NCBI GenBank assembly: GCA_020186115.1 | Contig: WSYJ01000005.1 | Location: forward strand, 365,974 to 429,973 | DNA: 64,000 nucleotides | Direction: 5' to 3' | Source of the DNA: Histomonas meleagridis | Lineage: Eukaryota; Parabasalia; Tritrichomonadida; Dientamoebidae | Part shown: piece after piece, positions 20,378-30,904 of the stretch | How positions within the stretch are numbered: position 1 is the stretch's first letter | Layout: each line of letters begins with the position of its first letter | Made by a program: the position numbers and the translations under genes | The notes under the pieces: generated by a model | Seen by the model: only the letters and a program-made list of their open reading frames with translations | The model's database searches: none | What the model was told of the DNA's origin: nothing

Positions 20378-20831
20378 ATTTATTGATATTAAGAAATATT
20401 TTTTGTCATAAAATGATAGTGCAAATGTGTTTAAATGGAAATAAATTCATATTTTTAAGTTACAGTAAGTTTACCATAGTTCATTCATAAGGAATTAGAA
20501 TTAGTTCGTTACTTTTCAAGGGAATTCTATTAACAATAATATAGTTTACTGCTTTGGGTTTTCTATCGGCTGTTTATGGATTTTTGAGAATAAAATATCA
20601 GTGATGTTTTCTTTATTACTTCTTTTATCTTAGAATTTAGAAAAAAATATATATCCACGAGGAATTTTAATCAATAAATAGTATATTTTAAATACATATG
20701 TATTCAACAGAAGGTGAAATTCTGAGGATTTATGGTTTGGTTGGCGGCAACATTTGATATAAAATTTACATATTTTTAAATATTATCAAACATAATAACA
20801 AAACACGTGAACCAGAGTTAACTTTCTTTAT
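20378..20831. other. Convergent intergenic spacer
   Basis: This is an AT-rich spacer between the convergent cyclase and M16 protease genes. I see no coding frame, RNA gene or repeat. Confidence 0.5.
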
Positions 20832-23723
20832 TTACTCCGTAATCCTCACCACCTTAAATCCTTCAGGTGGCTTACAAATTTTATCGTTTGACAAGATGCC
20901 AATTTTCCAATTCTTTTCCATTATTTTCTTTGCCAAACTTATTATCATTTCCTTTGTACAATTCAAGCACGCGCTTCTTCTTTTTTGCACCTTTTCCTTT
21001 GTCTTTCCTTCGTATGCAGTGAAGCCTTTTTCTTTCGGCGCTAATGGCGTATCCAACACGCTAAATCTTCTTATCACAGCTCTTTCGACCATTTCGTCGT
21101 CAATTTTACCGTCAGCTATTAAACCCAAAGCCTTCTTAAACGCATTTAAAACTAACAAAGGATTCGAATCTCTATACGATGTCAATGATATAATTCCGGA
21201 CATCGATAAATAAGAAGCATATTGTCCATAAGCGCCGATTTCTACTCGAATCATTTGATTCAAGAATTCGTTCTTCAATATCAAACATAAAATGGAATAT
21301 ATCGATGATTCTGGATCAGAATAACAGACAATTGGAAACGCGCTTCCAGTGAAACTTGTCGAAGTTTGGACTTGTACAAATATTTTATCATTATTCGAAA
21401 AAATATTTCGATCAATTAATTGACTTCGTTCAACGTTTTCATTTTTGTTCATTTCGTTGACCATTTCTTTTAATGGATCCAAAATTTCGGAATTTACTTT
21501 CGTCGCATGAATAAACGCTTTGCAATATGACCTTCGGAATATTTCCTTATGAATTCGTTGTAATTTCTTACTGAGTCCTTCCCAATCATCTTCTTTTATT
21601 ATGTTCGATAATAATTTGATAAATGTCGATCCACGCCATAGTTCATCTAACGCTGCTTTGTTACTAAGGCTTGAACATAATAACTTCGAAATTAATCCAT
21701 CGCCACGTCGTAATGATGACTGTGTAAGGTATGAATAATATTTGTTAATGAGCGTTTTAATTCGTGGGACATTATCAAGATGTGGACTTTCAATAATAAT
21801 TTTAAATGCTTCAAGCATTTTAAGATAATCTTTCTCTAAACAATATGACGTCATTGTGATTACTCCAAATGATGCATTAGGATCATCAATAGATGTATCA
21901 CTATTTAAATGAACATTAATTCCTGATGTATACTTCTTAAGGAATAATGGAAGTTCTTCTTCATTATAATTGGCCGCACCAACTAAATCAATAATATGAG
22001 CAAGTATTGGAAGATATGAAATAAGTTCATGTCCAAAATGTATTTCAAAATTAAATTGTAAATATACGAGACCGTTAAGGGGGACCGTTAACACCGCAAC
22101 ATTATCTTCAAATGAATCAAGCTCATTATATTTACATTGTTCATCAAGATCAGAACGTGTAATACATGGAAGTATATCAACATTTGGATGTTGGGAAATT
22201 ACTTCATTCATATGTTTGATCTGATCAACAAGTTCTTGCTTTTGTTTTTCATCTAGAGACTCTTTGATGGTTTGGAGTTCAGTTTTGACACGCTCATTTT
22301 CGGAATCAAAGAAATTATCAATTGGTTTCATGATGACAAAAACACGAGAATTGTTGTCGATAAGTTCACGTTTCATGAATTCTTCATAATATCTGGGATT
22401 ATCTTTAATGTTTTGACGGAATCTGTTGATACGTTTATCAAGATCAAGATAGTTTAAAATACTATTACCATGTAAGGTTTGACTAAGATTGTTCAGCCAA
22501 AGAGTTTGGCCCGTTTCTGCAGATATAACACGGCTTTCAATTTCATTTGTATGAATAAGTGCATCTACTCTTTCTTTATCAAAGCCTTCCTCATAAACTG
22601 TTTTAAGTGTATCCATAACAATGTCACAAACCTTTTCAGCATTTTCTTCTGTTGCGCCTTGAACACCAATTGTGAAAGATGTTGTTTTTTGGGCATCAGA
22701 ATATCCAGAACCAGCATAATTAGTACCAATGTTAGTCTTGATGAGTGCCTTATAAAGTGGTGAATTTGCAGATGATGTAAGAAGATCAGATAAGAAATCA
22801 AAATCATCACATTTTTCAATATCGGAAACATCAGGACCAATCCAACCTACAACTGCACGATATTGTTTATTAGGATCTTGTGCAAGTTGATCTTTCGGAC
22901 CTTCGAAAACAACCTTTTTCGGGGTGTCCCATTTCGGTTGTTCAAACGTTTCCTTCTGAAAAGTTACGTCGCGAACGTTTATTTCTGATATGACACTATC
23001 AACCTTTGAAAGAACTTCATCAATATCAATATTACCGTAATAATAAAAGAGGGCATTAGATGGATGGTAGTAAGCTTTGTGATGTTCACGTAAATCTTCA
23101 AGTGTTGATTTTACAATTGCTGATGGTTTTCCGCCAGAACAATGACGACAACATGTGTTAGGATATAAATTACTAGAAAGAACTTGCTGGAAGTAATAAC
23201 GAGGTTCACTGAAACTTCCAACCATTTCGTTATATACAACTCCATTATATGTCAAAGGTTTGTTTGGATCATTATCTTCGAATTCTATTCTATGACATTC
23301 ACTCAAGTAGTTGTTTTCTTCAAGTAAAGGATGAAAACAAGCATCAAGATAAACATCTAAAAGATTGAAAAAATCGGTTTTGTTAATTGTAGAAAATGGG
23401 TACCCTGTCCATTCTTTTGATGTGAACGCATTTACAAATGTAGAAAATGATCTTTTTCCCATTTCAAAGAATATATTGTTAATTGGATATTTTTGGCTCC
23501 CATTTAGTGTCAAATGTTCTAACATGTGCGACATTCCTGAGTCATCTTTAGGCGGCGTTTTAAATGTAACTGAGAAAAAACTATGCTCATCTGTGGTTTT
23601 GAGAAAAATAAAAGGTGAATTGTGTTTCTTATGTTTGTAAATTAAAGCAGTTAAATTAAGGTTTGAAAACTCTTGTTCTTCTATAAGTTCAAATGCGTTG
23701 TTGCATTGATGCCCCTTATCCAT
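20832..23723 (-). CDS. M16C zinc metallopeptidase, presequence-protease (PreP)-like
   Basis: The protein has 963 residues, close to the usual size of one-chain PreP/Cym1 enzymes with four homologous lobes. The inverted zinc motif HMLEH gives ligands H66 and H70 with catalytic E69; the distal ligand is E166 in GVVYNEM. The 96-residue gap from H70 to E166 equals that in plant PreP. The surrounding signature (SGMSHMLEHLTLNGS, then NAFTSKEWTGYPFST) is typical, and the C-terminal arginine/tyrosine lobe ends GFTAYEGKTKEKV. Such enzymes degrade presequences and other short peptides inside mitochondria-type organelles, so a hydrogenosomal role is possible. I see no obvious N-terminal presequence, so location is open. 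The start is well placed, with a TCATT initiator-like site 7 bases before it. Confidence 0.92.
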   Translation of the reverse strand: MDKGHQCNNAFELIEEQEFSNLNLTALIYKHKKHNSPFIFLKTTDEHSFFSVTFKTPPKDDSGMSHMLEHLTLNGSQKYPINNIFFEMGKRSFSTFVNAFTSKEWTGYPFSTINKTDFFNLLDVYLDACFHPLLEENNYLSECHRIEFEDNDPNKPLTYNGVVYNEMVGSFSEPRYYFQQVLSSNLYPNTCCRHCSGGKPSAIVKSTLEDLREHHKAYYHPSNALFYYYGNIDIDEVLSKVDSVISEINVRDVTFQKETFEQPKWDTPKKVVFEGPKDQLAQDPNKQYRAVVGWIGPDVSDIEKCDDFDFLSDLLTSSANSPLYKALIKTNIGTNYAGSGYSDAQKTTSFTIGVQGATEENAEKVCDIVMDTLKTVYEEGFDKERVDALIHTNEIESRVISAETGQTLWLNNLSQTLHGNSILNYLDLDKRINRFRQNIKDNPRYYEEFMKRELIDNNSRVFVIMKPIDNFFDSENERVKTELQTIKESLDEKQKQELVDQIKHMNEVISQHPNVDILPCITRSDLDEQCKYNELDSFEDNVAVLTVPLNGLVYLQFNFEIHFGHELISYLPILAHIIDLVGAANYNEEELPLFLKKYTSGINVHLNSDTSIDDPNASFGVITMTSYCLEKDYLKMLEAFKIIIESPHLDNVPRIKTLINKYYSYLTQSSLRRGDGLISKLLCSSLSNKAALDELWRGSTFIKLLSNIIKEDDWEGLSKKLQRIHKEIFRRSYCKAFIHATKVNSEILDPLKEMVNEMNKNENVERSQLIDRNIFSNNDKIFVQVQTSTSFTGSAFPIVCYSDPESSIYSILCLILKNEFLNQMIRVEIGAYGQYASYLSMSGIISLTSYRDSNPLLVLNAFKKALGLIADGKIDDEMVERAVIRRFSVLDTPLAPKEKGFTAYEGKTKEKVQKRRSACLNCTKEMIISLAKKIMEKNWKIGILSNDKICKPPEGFKVVRITE

Positions 23724-23730
23724 TTACTTC

Positions 23731-23735
23731 AATGA
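23731..23735 (-). promoter_or_regulatory. Initiator-like element of the M16C gene
   Basis: On the minus strand this reads TCATT, matching the trichomonad initiator consensus TCA-pyrimidine-A/T. It sits 7 bases upstream of the ATG at 23723, within the usual short 5' leader of trichomonad genes. The motif is short and can occur by chance in AT-rich DNA. Confidence 0.4.
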
Positions 23736-25749
23736 CCAATTATGACATAACGATCATATTTCATTCAATTCAAATTCGGGTGGGATTGCAATTTAACGTT
23801 TTAAAAGAGGTACTAAAACTCAAAATCCTGCAATATTTTTTCAACGATAATTTTATGTTAAGGATAACATTGGGAGGAGATTACAAAAATACCCTCTTTT
23901 CGAAATTTCCACTGTACAATCTTTCGAAATTCGATCTGATTTCGACCATACTTTTTATGGAATTTTGGATTATTTCCTATATATTAAAGTTGCATATTAG
24001 ATGTGTTTATTTTCTAAACTATTATCCTTTATCATTTTCATTAAAAATTTTGAGAAAAAGTGAAAATATATGAAAAAATCAACTTAGTCGATAATAAATC
24101 TAGTGCAACGTTTTATATGAAGTGGCGGTGGTCTTTATTTATTTATGAATGAAAATATATGATTTGTTATTTAAAAAAATGTGATTGTTAAATAAAAATA
24201 TTTTTTGCATGAATTTTTATGAATAATTGAAATTTTGGTGAAGTGAAAAAAATAATGTGAAGAATTAAGATATTGTGAAATATTTAATCATCTCTGTATT
24301 ACAACACAAATTTTATATCAATGTTACATTAAAATTCATTTTTGACTTAATTAATATTTTATATATTGACCAATAATATCAATAGCTTCGCATATAAATT
24401 TTTATGAATTGTCATGTTCTACATATTAATTATTTTTTATTAGTTTAAAATTTTATAAAATTTAATTTTTACAACGCTCAGAGCAATAAAAATAAAAAGA
24501 AAAAAATATACGATTATATGTAAAGGTTGGATGGAAATAATTAAATTAATTGCTCATTGAAATAATAATGTAAACATTGATTTGTAAACTTGATGGATCT
24601 GATCAATCATATGAGATCCATTTCTGTAATTAGAATAAGTTTGAATTCATTTTTAACTAAACCCCATGTTCACTATGTATTATCTATATCAAATGAAAGT
24701 CGTTCAAATTATATATTTGCCAAATTATATTTGAATGATTTGAGCAATGTTGGTACGTAAAATAATGAAAAGAAACACATTTGGGTGAGAATAAGCACAT
24801 ATAAGTGAGAATAAACATATATATTAAAAAATTAATAAGAATTAGCACATATAAGTGAGAATCACATAAGACAATGAAATGAACACATATAAGCGAGAAC
24901 GAATACAGTTAGTGAAAATAGACACATATAGATGAGAATTGACATAAAACAATGAAAATCAATAAGCGAAAAATGAAATATTACAACATTCATTCCACAC
25001 CATCTCAGCCGAATTTAATTTTTATTCAAAAAAAACATGACGAAAATTGTAAATTATTCAAAATGAAAGAAAATTAAAATCACGTCTCAGAAAACAAATC
25101 GAAAGCCAATTTTTGAATAAAAATTACACCTCTTTCAAATTCTCCATAATGATTGAATTAGGAGGCATAACCTTTATGAAGATATAGTATTCAAATTTAA
25201 CATATTCACGTATAACATTTTCATAATTTGTGGTTATTAAAATCAAATTATATATTCATAATATATTCTTCATTTTAATATATTATCCACTTTAATATTT
25301 TTTGATATGCATTACACTTTAATGTGAAATACAAGATATTATATATTTGATTGAAATATGTTATACATGTGATCAAAATATGTTATAAATACATATGTTA
25401 TACACAACATTAGACATGAATATGTTATGCATGAATAAATATATCATATTGTGTGAATAAAAATCATTAAAATTCACTAAAAATCACTAAAAATTAATTT
25501 ATAATAATGAGTGCTTATTGACATTTTTCAATTTCATACAAATAATTTTTGACGAAAAATAGACGATTTACAAAAAAATGATTTATATCAAAAAAAGAAC
25601 ACTTTTATCTAAAACACGCTGAAAATCGAAAAACCGCTTAATTACGAAAAGCAGATGAAAATCAAAAAAACATGGACTCAAAATAGTTTTTTCGAAATAA
25701 TCCAACTTTTTCAGATAAATTGAATGAATAACGGTTTTAAATTATAAAT
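23736..25749. other. Long AT-rich intergenic region before the transposon cluster
   Basis: These ~2 kb hold no frame I would call a gene. Short AT-rich open stretches exist but show no family motif. The region contains the degenerate CACATATAAGTGAGAAT repeats listed separately, loosely repeated ATATGTTAT words around 25,360-25,440, and at its right end the truncated border of a mariner relic. Confidence 0.5.
24786..24940. repeat. Four degenerate interspersed copies of a ~19-bp word
   Basis: The word AGCACATATAAGTGAGAAT occurs at 24794-24812 and 24844-24862. Variants lie at 24881-24899 (AAGCGAGAA ending) and 24921-24939 (AGATGAGAAT ending). Spacing is 50, 37 and 40 bases, so these are diverged tandem units of ~40-50 bases. 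No gene overlaps them and function is unknown. Confidence 0.7.
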
Positions 25750-25754
25750 ATCAT

Positions 25755-26640
25755 CAAAACTTGAATATGGTGGCTGTGAATTTTTTACAAAACCATTGTC
25801 AACCAAGAATTTGGTAGAAGCATTTGAGGTGTGGGGGAGTGCATTATCATGATGTAAAGTATAAGGATTATCTTAGGGGTTTTTCTAATATAAGTATACA
25901 ATTTCTTTTAATGGCTTAATCATATTATCGATAAAATACTTTGAGTTAAATTTTTCTTTCATTAAATCAATCATGAAGAATTTATCAATATACCAAAAGA
26001 TAGTTACCATGTATTATTGTATCAATTATTTCAGGTAAATTCTCTCTTGATAGAGACCACATATGCTTGTGATCATGATAAGGAAAACCAGGATTTATCC
26101 CCAGTTATGATATTATGAAAACCCCTCCTCTTATTTGTTTTTGAAATATCAAGAAGTTCGATTGCTTTTTGAACCCTTACTGCTATCATTTCACATGTCA
26201 ATTCGTAAGGAACCACTCTTAAACTATAGCTTTGGAAGCCTAGTTTTTTAAGGTGATCATTTATAGTGGATCTTGGAAAAGAAAAAGTTTCACTTAATGT
26301 GTATGTAGAATGAAATGGCTCCATTTCCAGTGCAGGCATAATTTTTGTATCAATAAAATCTAGAACTGGTATTCCAGGACTTTTTATATGTGTTATCTCA
26401 AATCTCCCTAACTAAAATTGATGTATCCAATATTTCACTGAATTGATGTCAAGTGTATCTTGGTGATAAACATCATCCAATTCCTGTTTAATTTGGCTGA
26501 GTTTAAGGCCTTTTCTTTTGAGAAGAAAGATTACTGCTCTTTGTTCGAGTTCCATAAAAATGATATACATTCAAAAAAATGACAATATGAATGGTTTATT
26601 TTGACATTTTATTGCTATATATAATATCTCTTGCATCAAG
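25755..26640 (-). mobile_element. Truncated mariner transposon relic (copy 1)
   Basis: On the minus strand the element starts in its 5' leader near 26640. The transposase follows: MELEQRAV (ATG near 26555), HTH region HQFLGRFEI-type with a stop in place of Lys/Arg, MPALEMEPFHSTYTLSE (26339 down), the linker ELTCEM, then the first catalytic Asp in ITGDKSW, where the usual Glu is Lys. Frame changes and stops follow. The second Asp region reads HHDNALPHTSNAS-like, and homology stops at PQPPYSS near 25760, so the third Asp and the 3' inverted repeat are missing. Leader and coding sequence match the mariner at 57653-58938 closely, so both belong to one family. It is non-functional. Confidence 0.85.
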
Positions 26641-26739
26641 ATCAAAATTCAATTTAATTGGTCAAATTTTCAATATTAAAAAATCGCTGCTAGTATATAC
26701 GACGATACATTTAACGATACATAGAATCGTGCGACCTTT

Positions 26740-27422
26740 ATGCTTATCCAACTAACCCCAGATGAACTTCATTTTCAAAACTTCCCTAATGCTGTTGGTG
26801 CTATTGACACCACCTTCATAATTATTAACAAGCCTAAGTCAAAAGAAGACCAAAAACGTAATTGGTCCTTTAAACATGGCATGTGTGGAGTGAAAATACA
26901 AGCTCTCGTTCGTCCTAACGGTCTCTGTACACTTTTTTCTGTCGGGATCCCGGGTTCAGTTCATGATTTTAAAGCATTCAAGGATAGCATCGTCATGTGG
27001 CTTGAGAGGTTCTTGTCTGTGCACATGACAATGCAAAACAGAACACAAATTGTACGTCATTTTCAAGTACTTTTCGATATAGGGTATACTAATTTGAACT
27101 CACAGGGGTACTAGGAGGCTATCGTCACTATAAAAAAGCCAAAGGGAAGAAGAAATAGCTACCAACACACGGATCGAAAGAGATCGTGTAATAGTGGAAA
27201 ACTATTTTGGTAGACTAAAATCGAATTTTGAAGTCTTGGGACAACAGTATAGAGGTGATCGATCTAAATCGTTTCCATCAATTATGTAGAATATGTATAA
27301 TTATTGATAATTTTTATATTTCAGAGCATCCACTTAAAGTGGCACATCAACAAAATCTAGTTTTAATAAACCAAAAGTTAACAAAAAAAGTAATATCTTC
27401 AATGCATTTTTTGTATAATTAA
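26740..27422 (+). pseudogene. Harbinger/PIF-type (DDE_4) transposase pseudogene
   Basis: The first frame (26740-27114) carries the HARBI1-like nuclease core: GAIDTTFIII (first Asp), FKHGMCGVKIQALV, then GSVHDFKAF (second Asp region) and DIGYTNL (third Asp region). It stops early. Two further frames continue the family: RDRVIVENYFGRLKSNFEVL around 27185-27245, and LCRICIIIDNFYISEHPL around 27280-27340. At least two frame changes and a stop (TAG at 27114) are needed, so it is dead. Harbinger elements encode a DDE transposase plus a Myb-like partner. No intact partner or inverted repeat is visible here, though a Myb-domain fragment lies ~600 bases downstream on the other strand. Confidence 0.8.
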
Positions 27423-27985
27423 TGTAAAATTCCATTCAAAATTTTGAGTTTTTGTTTCACGAGTAAATCACTCAAATAGTTAGTTTTTTCGATTAAAGAC
27501 CTTTTGCGAAACTTAACGGTTTTTTGAAACGTAACAGTTTTTCGATGTAAACCGAGTATTACCTAAAAATCACCACTTTTTTCACAATTTTTTTTTTTTT
27601 CGAAAATCCTTAAATACGAATCAAGCAAATACAAATTGGATATGAATTTTCTCTGAATTTCTTGTTGTGTGACAATAAATTTTTGTTGAATTTTTCTCTT
27701 CTTTCAATTTTTTCGATTTTACACAAAAAGTTGTGAGACTTTCCACTTTTTGAATGATTTTCTACCAAAAAGTCGTGAAAAATATGATGATATTCATCAT
27801 TCAAATTATATGAAATAAACTGGTATCAAATAAGTCGTAGTGCGATTGAAACGATATCCTTTGAAATTTTAACCTCATTATTTCAATACTTTCAAATGTA
27901 TGCCGTTCATTTAACACGTAAACTATACAAAAAAACGAACATTCATCAGCCGATACTACATCTTACATACAGAATATATTTAGCC
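27423..27985. other. AT-rich spacer within the transposon cluster
   Basis: No family is recognisable. A short minus-strand open frame (27610-27804, 64 residues) shows no motif and I do not call it. A run of T and several CGAAA/TTTCG words lie at 27,490-27,610. Confidence 0.4.
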
Positions 27986-27989
27986 GATC

Positions 27990-28195
27990 ATCAAATTAAT
28001 CTCCGTTCAATTTCTTCATAATAAAGACTTTCCAACGATATCTTAGTCAACCAGAAGTTCTCGCATAACCAAACATAAGTGGTACTAATTGCTAATTATT
28101 TCCATATCGCAAAATAAACTGGTGTAGTTTTTCGTCTTCTTCTTGGGACCAAGGACCTTTTCTTGATGGCGACTGAGATGTCTCTGAGATACGTC
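27990..28195 (-). pseudogene. Myb/SANT-domain pseudogene fragment
   Basis: The minus strand reads RKGPWSQEEDEKLHQFIL (coding around 28105-28160), then RYGNN, a stop where the second Myb tryptophan is expected, QLVPLMFGYARTSG, a stop where arginine is expected, and LRYRWKVFIMKKLNG. This is the classic Myb repeat pattern (W...EED..L......G..W..+A.....R...QCR.RW...L). Two in-frame stops (TAG and TGA) disable it. It may descend from one of the many trichomonad Myb regulator genes, or from the Myb-like partner protein of a Harbinger element. Confidence 0.7.
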
Positions 28196-28489
28196 TCAGT
28201 TCTGGATGAAATTTTGTTGGTCATGCAAATCAATATTTATCCATAAAATAATATTATCATATACCTCAATTTCTTATGGCTTATTCGGGTATGTAGTTAA
28301 ATCAGTCTTTTCATCTTTCATGTTATTCCGAAAAAATTCATTGATATTTTGACCTTCAATATATAGCATCTCATTAATTATAATAATAAAACCATTACAT
28401 AATTTGTTATAAATAACTATTTTTAATCCATTACCCCAAAATTTTTTTGCAAAAATCCTCAAGTTGTTTTTTTATTTGTGAATTCTATT

Positions 28490-29095
28490 GTTTGATGTAA
28501 TTATCCATCATTCCCCACACATTTTTAATTGGGGATAAATCTGGGGAATTAGATGGACAGTGATTAAGAATATTTATTCGTTTTTTTAACCAAATTAAAG
28601 TTTGTATGTATGACAGGTAACTCCATCTTGTTGCAAAATTAATTTATTATCTGTTCCAGAATATTTAAAAAACACCACTTTGGATTAAATTATAACAATA
28701 TTACTCAGAATCAATACTAATATTCGAAATAACAAGTTTTTATTGATAATTCATTCCAATTACCTAAAAAATCAGAATAGATTGAATAAATTTTTTTTGT
28801 TTCAGGTATAAATTTTGATTTTTTGAATTTTCTTTCCTCCATAGATTTTTGTTGTCAGGAAATAGAGACATTTTTGATTAATCTGAGAATAAAATTTTAG
28901 GAAAATCAATATTATGATTGTGAAGAGTATATCCAAATTGTTAACGGCTAATTTGCAATTGAGTGAGTTCTGTTTGCTTTATAGGAGGAAGAAATTTAAA
29001 GCCAATATCACTGACCATATCGTATAGAGAAGACCATCAGATTTTCGTGTAACTTGCAATTTCTTTGATACTACTATTAACATTCTCCAAATAAG
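28490..29095 (-). mobile_element. Tc1-like transposase relic (copy 1)
   Basis: The minus strand reads, in order: a helix-turn-helix SSIKEIASYTKI, a basic stretch FKFLPPIKQTELTQLQ, the first catalytic Asp region KILFSD followed by a stop where Glu should be, then SLFPDNKNLWRK. After a frame change come LQQDGVTCHT (second Asp) and NSPDLSPIKNVWG (third catalytic region, where the usual Glu of IENLWG is Lys). This order is diagnostic of Tc1-type transposases with a DD34E-like triad. Several stops and frame changes show it is dead, and no terminal repeats were found. Confidence 0.75.
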
Positions 29096-29139
29096 CAATA
29101 AAACAAGGAGTATCAAATAAATTTATGATACGTATGAAA

Positions 29140-29690
29140 AAGCAAGGATGAATATAAAAAAGATAAAAAAATTCATCATAGTCATTTTTCATGACAGTAT
29201 TAAATGTTTTTGCATATAAGTTGATGGCAAATACATGGAAATCTAGTGAAATTTAAATTATTGATGTTATTTTGCTCATCGTTAAATGCTGCATAGACTG
29301 CACCACCTTCATCAGTAACAGCACATTTTATGTGTTTCAGATATGCTATATACAACTAATATTTCCATTAAATGCTTTCTAATTACTTCTGATGTACAAT
29401 GCTCTTGTATCATAGGTCGGTGTGCTAAACTTAAAATTCTATATCTATTGTAGCTGTTGCTGTTACACCAAGATATCGTCTTTTCATTCTATCCTGCCTT
29501 TCGTCTTCAGCTAGAGATATGATTGTAGCATTTTCCAGTATTGATTTTATTTTTTGCCGAGTTAATAGAGATAATTTTTCTATTGTCCTCACTAGTGAAG
29601 ATCTTGATCCTAAATTGCAAATTGAGTTCAAGTCTTCAATTTCAATATCAGATAATGGGTAAATGGTAAATAAGCACCCAGGTTTGAGAA
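29140..29690 (-). mobile_element. hAT-like transposase relic
   Basis: The minus strand reads FTIYPLSDIEIEDL, LSLLTRQKIKSIL, ISLAEDERQDRMKRRYLGVTATA (29455-29520), a stop, then LAHRPMIQEHC, TSEVIRKHLMEIL, a frame change, and KCAVTDEGGAVYAAF (near 29310) with PCICHQL (near 29225). The order of a D-containing SL..DE motif, a RYLGVTA strand, a TD.G motif and a C..H.L motif matches the core of hAT transposases. The C-terminal dimerisation region is missing. It is fused in frame at its upstream side to a mariner fragment. The family call is inference from motif order. Confidence 0.55.
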
Positions 29691-30204
29691 AAATTGAATG
29701 TATCGGATTTTTACGATAGGACCAAGATTCATCACTTGTAATAACAAAATCAAAATCATTAAAAGATTCGGTCATTAGGACATTAAGTGAATCGGTTGCT
29801 TCATCATTCCTTTTTTGTTTCATCGCACATGTCAGTTCATGAGGTATCCACTTTAATGAGTAATTTTTTATATCTAAGCTTTCTTCTGTTGATGATCATA
29901 TATTGTTGATCTTGGTTCTTTATATGCTTATGCCTTTGACATTACTGATGAAAATGGGTAATCTGTAAGAACTTTCAAAATATTGGCATCTATATAATCT
30001 AATGGAGGTTTACCTGTTGATTTATTGTTATCAACATTCCTCCTACCAAGTTTAAATTGGCGAGTCCAATATTTTACTTTTTCGATCGAAATATGCATAT
30101 GCATCAAACCCATATACCTCTCTCAAACTATCTGCAATAAATTGGTTTGATTCCCCTTTAAGGTAAAAAAATCAGATAACACTTCGTTGTTGAATGTCTA
30201 ACAT
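29691..30204 (-). mobile_element. Mariner-like transposase relic (copy 2), 5' half
   Basis: The N-terminus begins MLDIQQRSV at 30204 with a stop ten codons in. A second frame (30113 down) continues KVKYWTRQFKLGRRNVDNN, STGKPPLDYIDANI and LTDYPFSS, typical of the paired mariner HTH and linker. After another frame change come LKWIPHELTCAMKQKR and the first catalytic motif VITSDESWSY (29714-29745). Homology then gives way to hAT-like sequence at about 29690, so the remaining catalytic residues are missing. It belongs to a different mariner subfamily from the copies at 25.8-26.6 and 57.7-58.9 kb. Confidence 0.75.
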
Positions 30205-30589
30205 TTTAATGTACGTTGAAAATGTATGTTAATAAAAAATTAAAAATATATAAAATAATAGAAGAATAGAATTAACAAAATATTTCATATATTTTTATGA
30301 CCTACACATATAGTTGTATATTTATATCTATCGTTATAATTAAATTAATTATCCTAAAATAGAAAGGACAAAGCATAATTGGACACCTTATAATTTGGGA
30401 AATTCGTATTTGAGGTGTTCAACGACGATTATAGGGTTTTCTTCACCATTACCATCCGAATATTCTAAATCATATCTTTCAGAAATTATATTAACTTTCG
30501 CATGTTTCTGTGCAGATTTTTCAATTAGAGATACATGAAAAATTGTTAATTTTTTAAAATCCACCGTTGTTTATTGGTTTAATATATAT
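30205..30589. other. AT-rich spacer within the transposon cluster
   Basis: No coding motif was recognised. The stretch separates the minus-strand mariner relic from the plus-strand Merlin-like relic. Confidence 0.4.
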
Positions 30590-30900
30590 AGAAAACAAAT
30601 GATGAAAAAAAATTTACAAACATTATTAAGAAATCTTTTAAATTCATAATTTGTACAAATAGATGAAGATTTGTATTTAAAACAAAAATATAATGTTGAA
30701 AGATTTGTAAAAAAGCAATGGGTTTTTGGTGGTTGTAGCAAAGTACCAGGGGGACCAGTATATTTTTTCCCTGTTAAATACAGATCAAAAAGGGCACTTT
30801 CACCAATTATAGAACAAATGATTGACAAAACTTCAACAATTATTAGCGACAAGTGGAAAACGAATACTTAGAAAGAGTTCATATAAATTTATAGATAAAA
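30590..30900 (+). mobile_element. Merlin-like (IS1016/IS1595-type DDE) transposase relic
   Basis: From 30653 the plus strand reads VQIDEDLYLKQKYNVERF, then KQWVFGGCSKVPGG, VYFFPVKYRSK, LSPIIEQMI and STIISDKWKT. That is the pattern of the IS1595/ISXO2-like DDE domain used by eukaryotic Merlin elements: the first Asp in the IDE motif, the QWVFGG strand, then the second Asp in ISDKW. The frame stops at 30869-30871 before the third acidic residue and decays into a mariner relic. Neither ends nor terminal repeats were found. The opposite-strand open frame at the same place is a shadow. Confidence 0.75.
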
Positions 30901-30904
30901 TTAT

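Noticed and set aside
24786-24940. CRISPR-like array
   Set aside because: Units are degenerate, spacers are short and AT-rich and not of uniform length, and the genome is eukaryotic.
30571-30852. 93-codon minus-strand open frame
   Set aside because: It is the shadow of the plus-strand Merlin-like relic, whose DDE motifs are clear.
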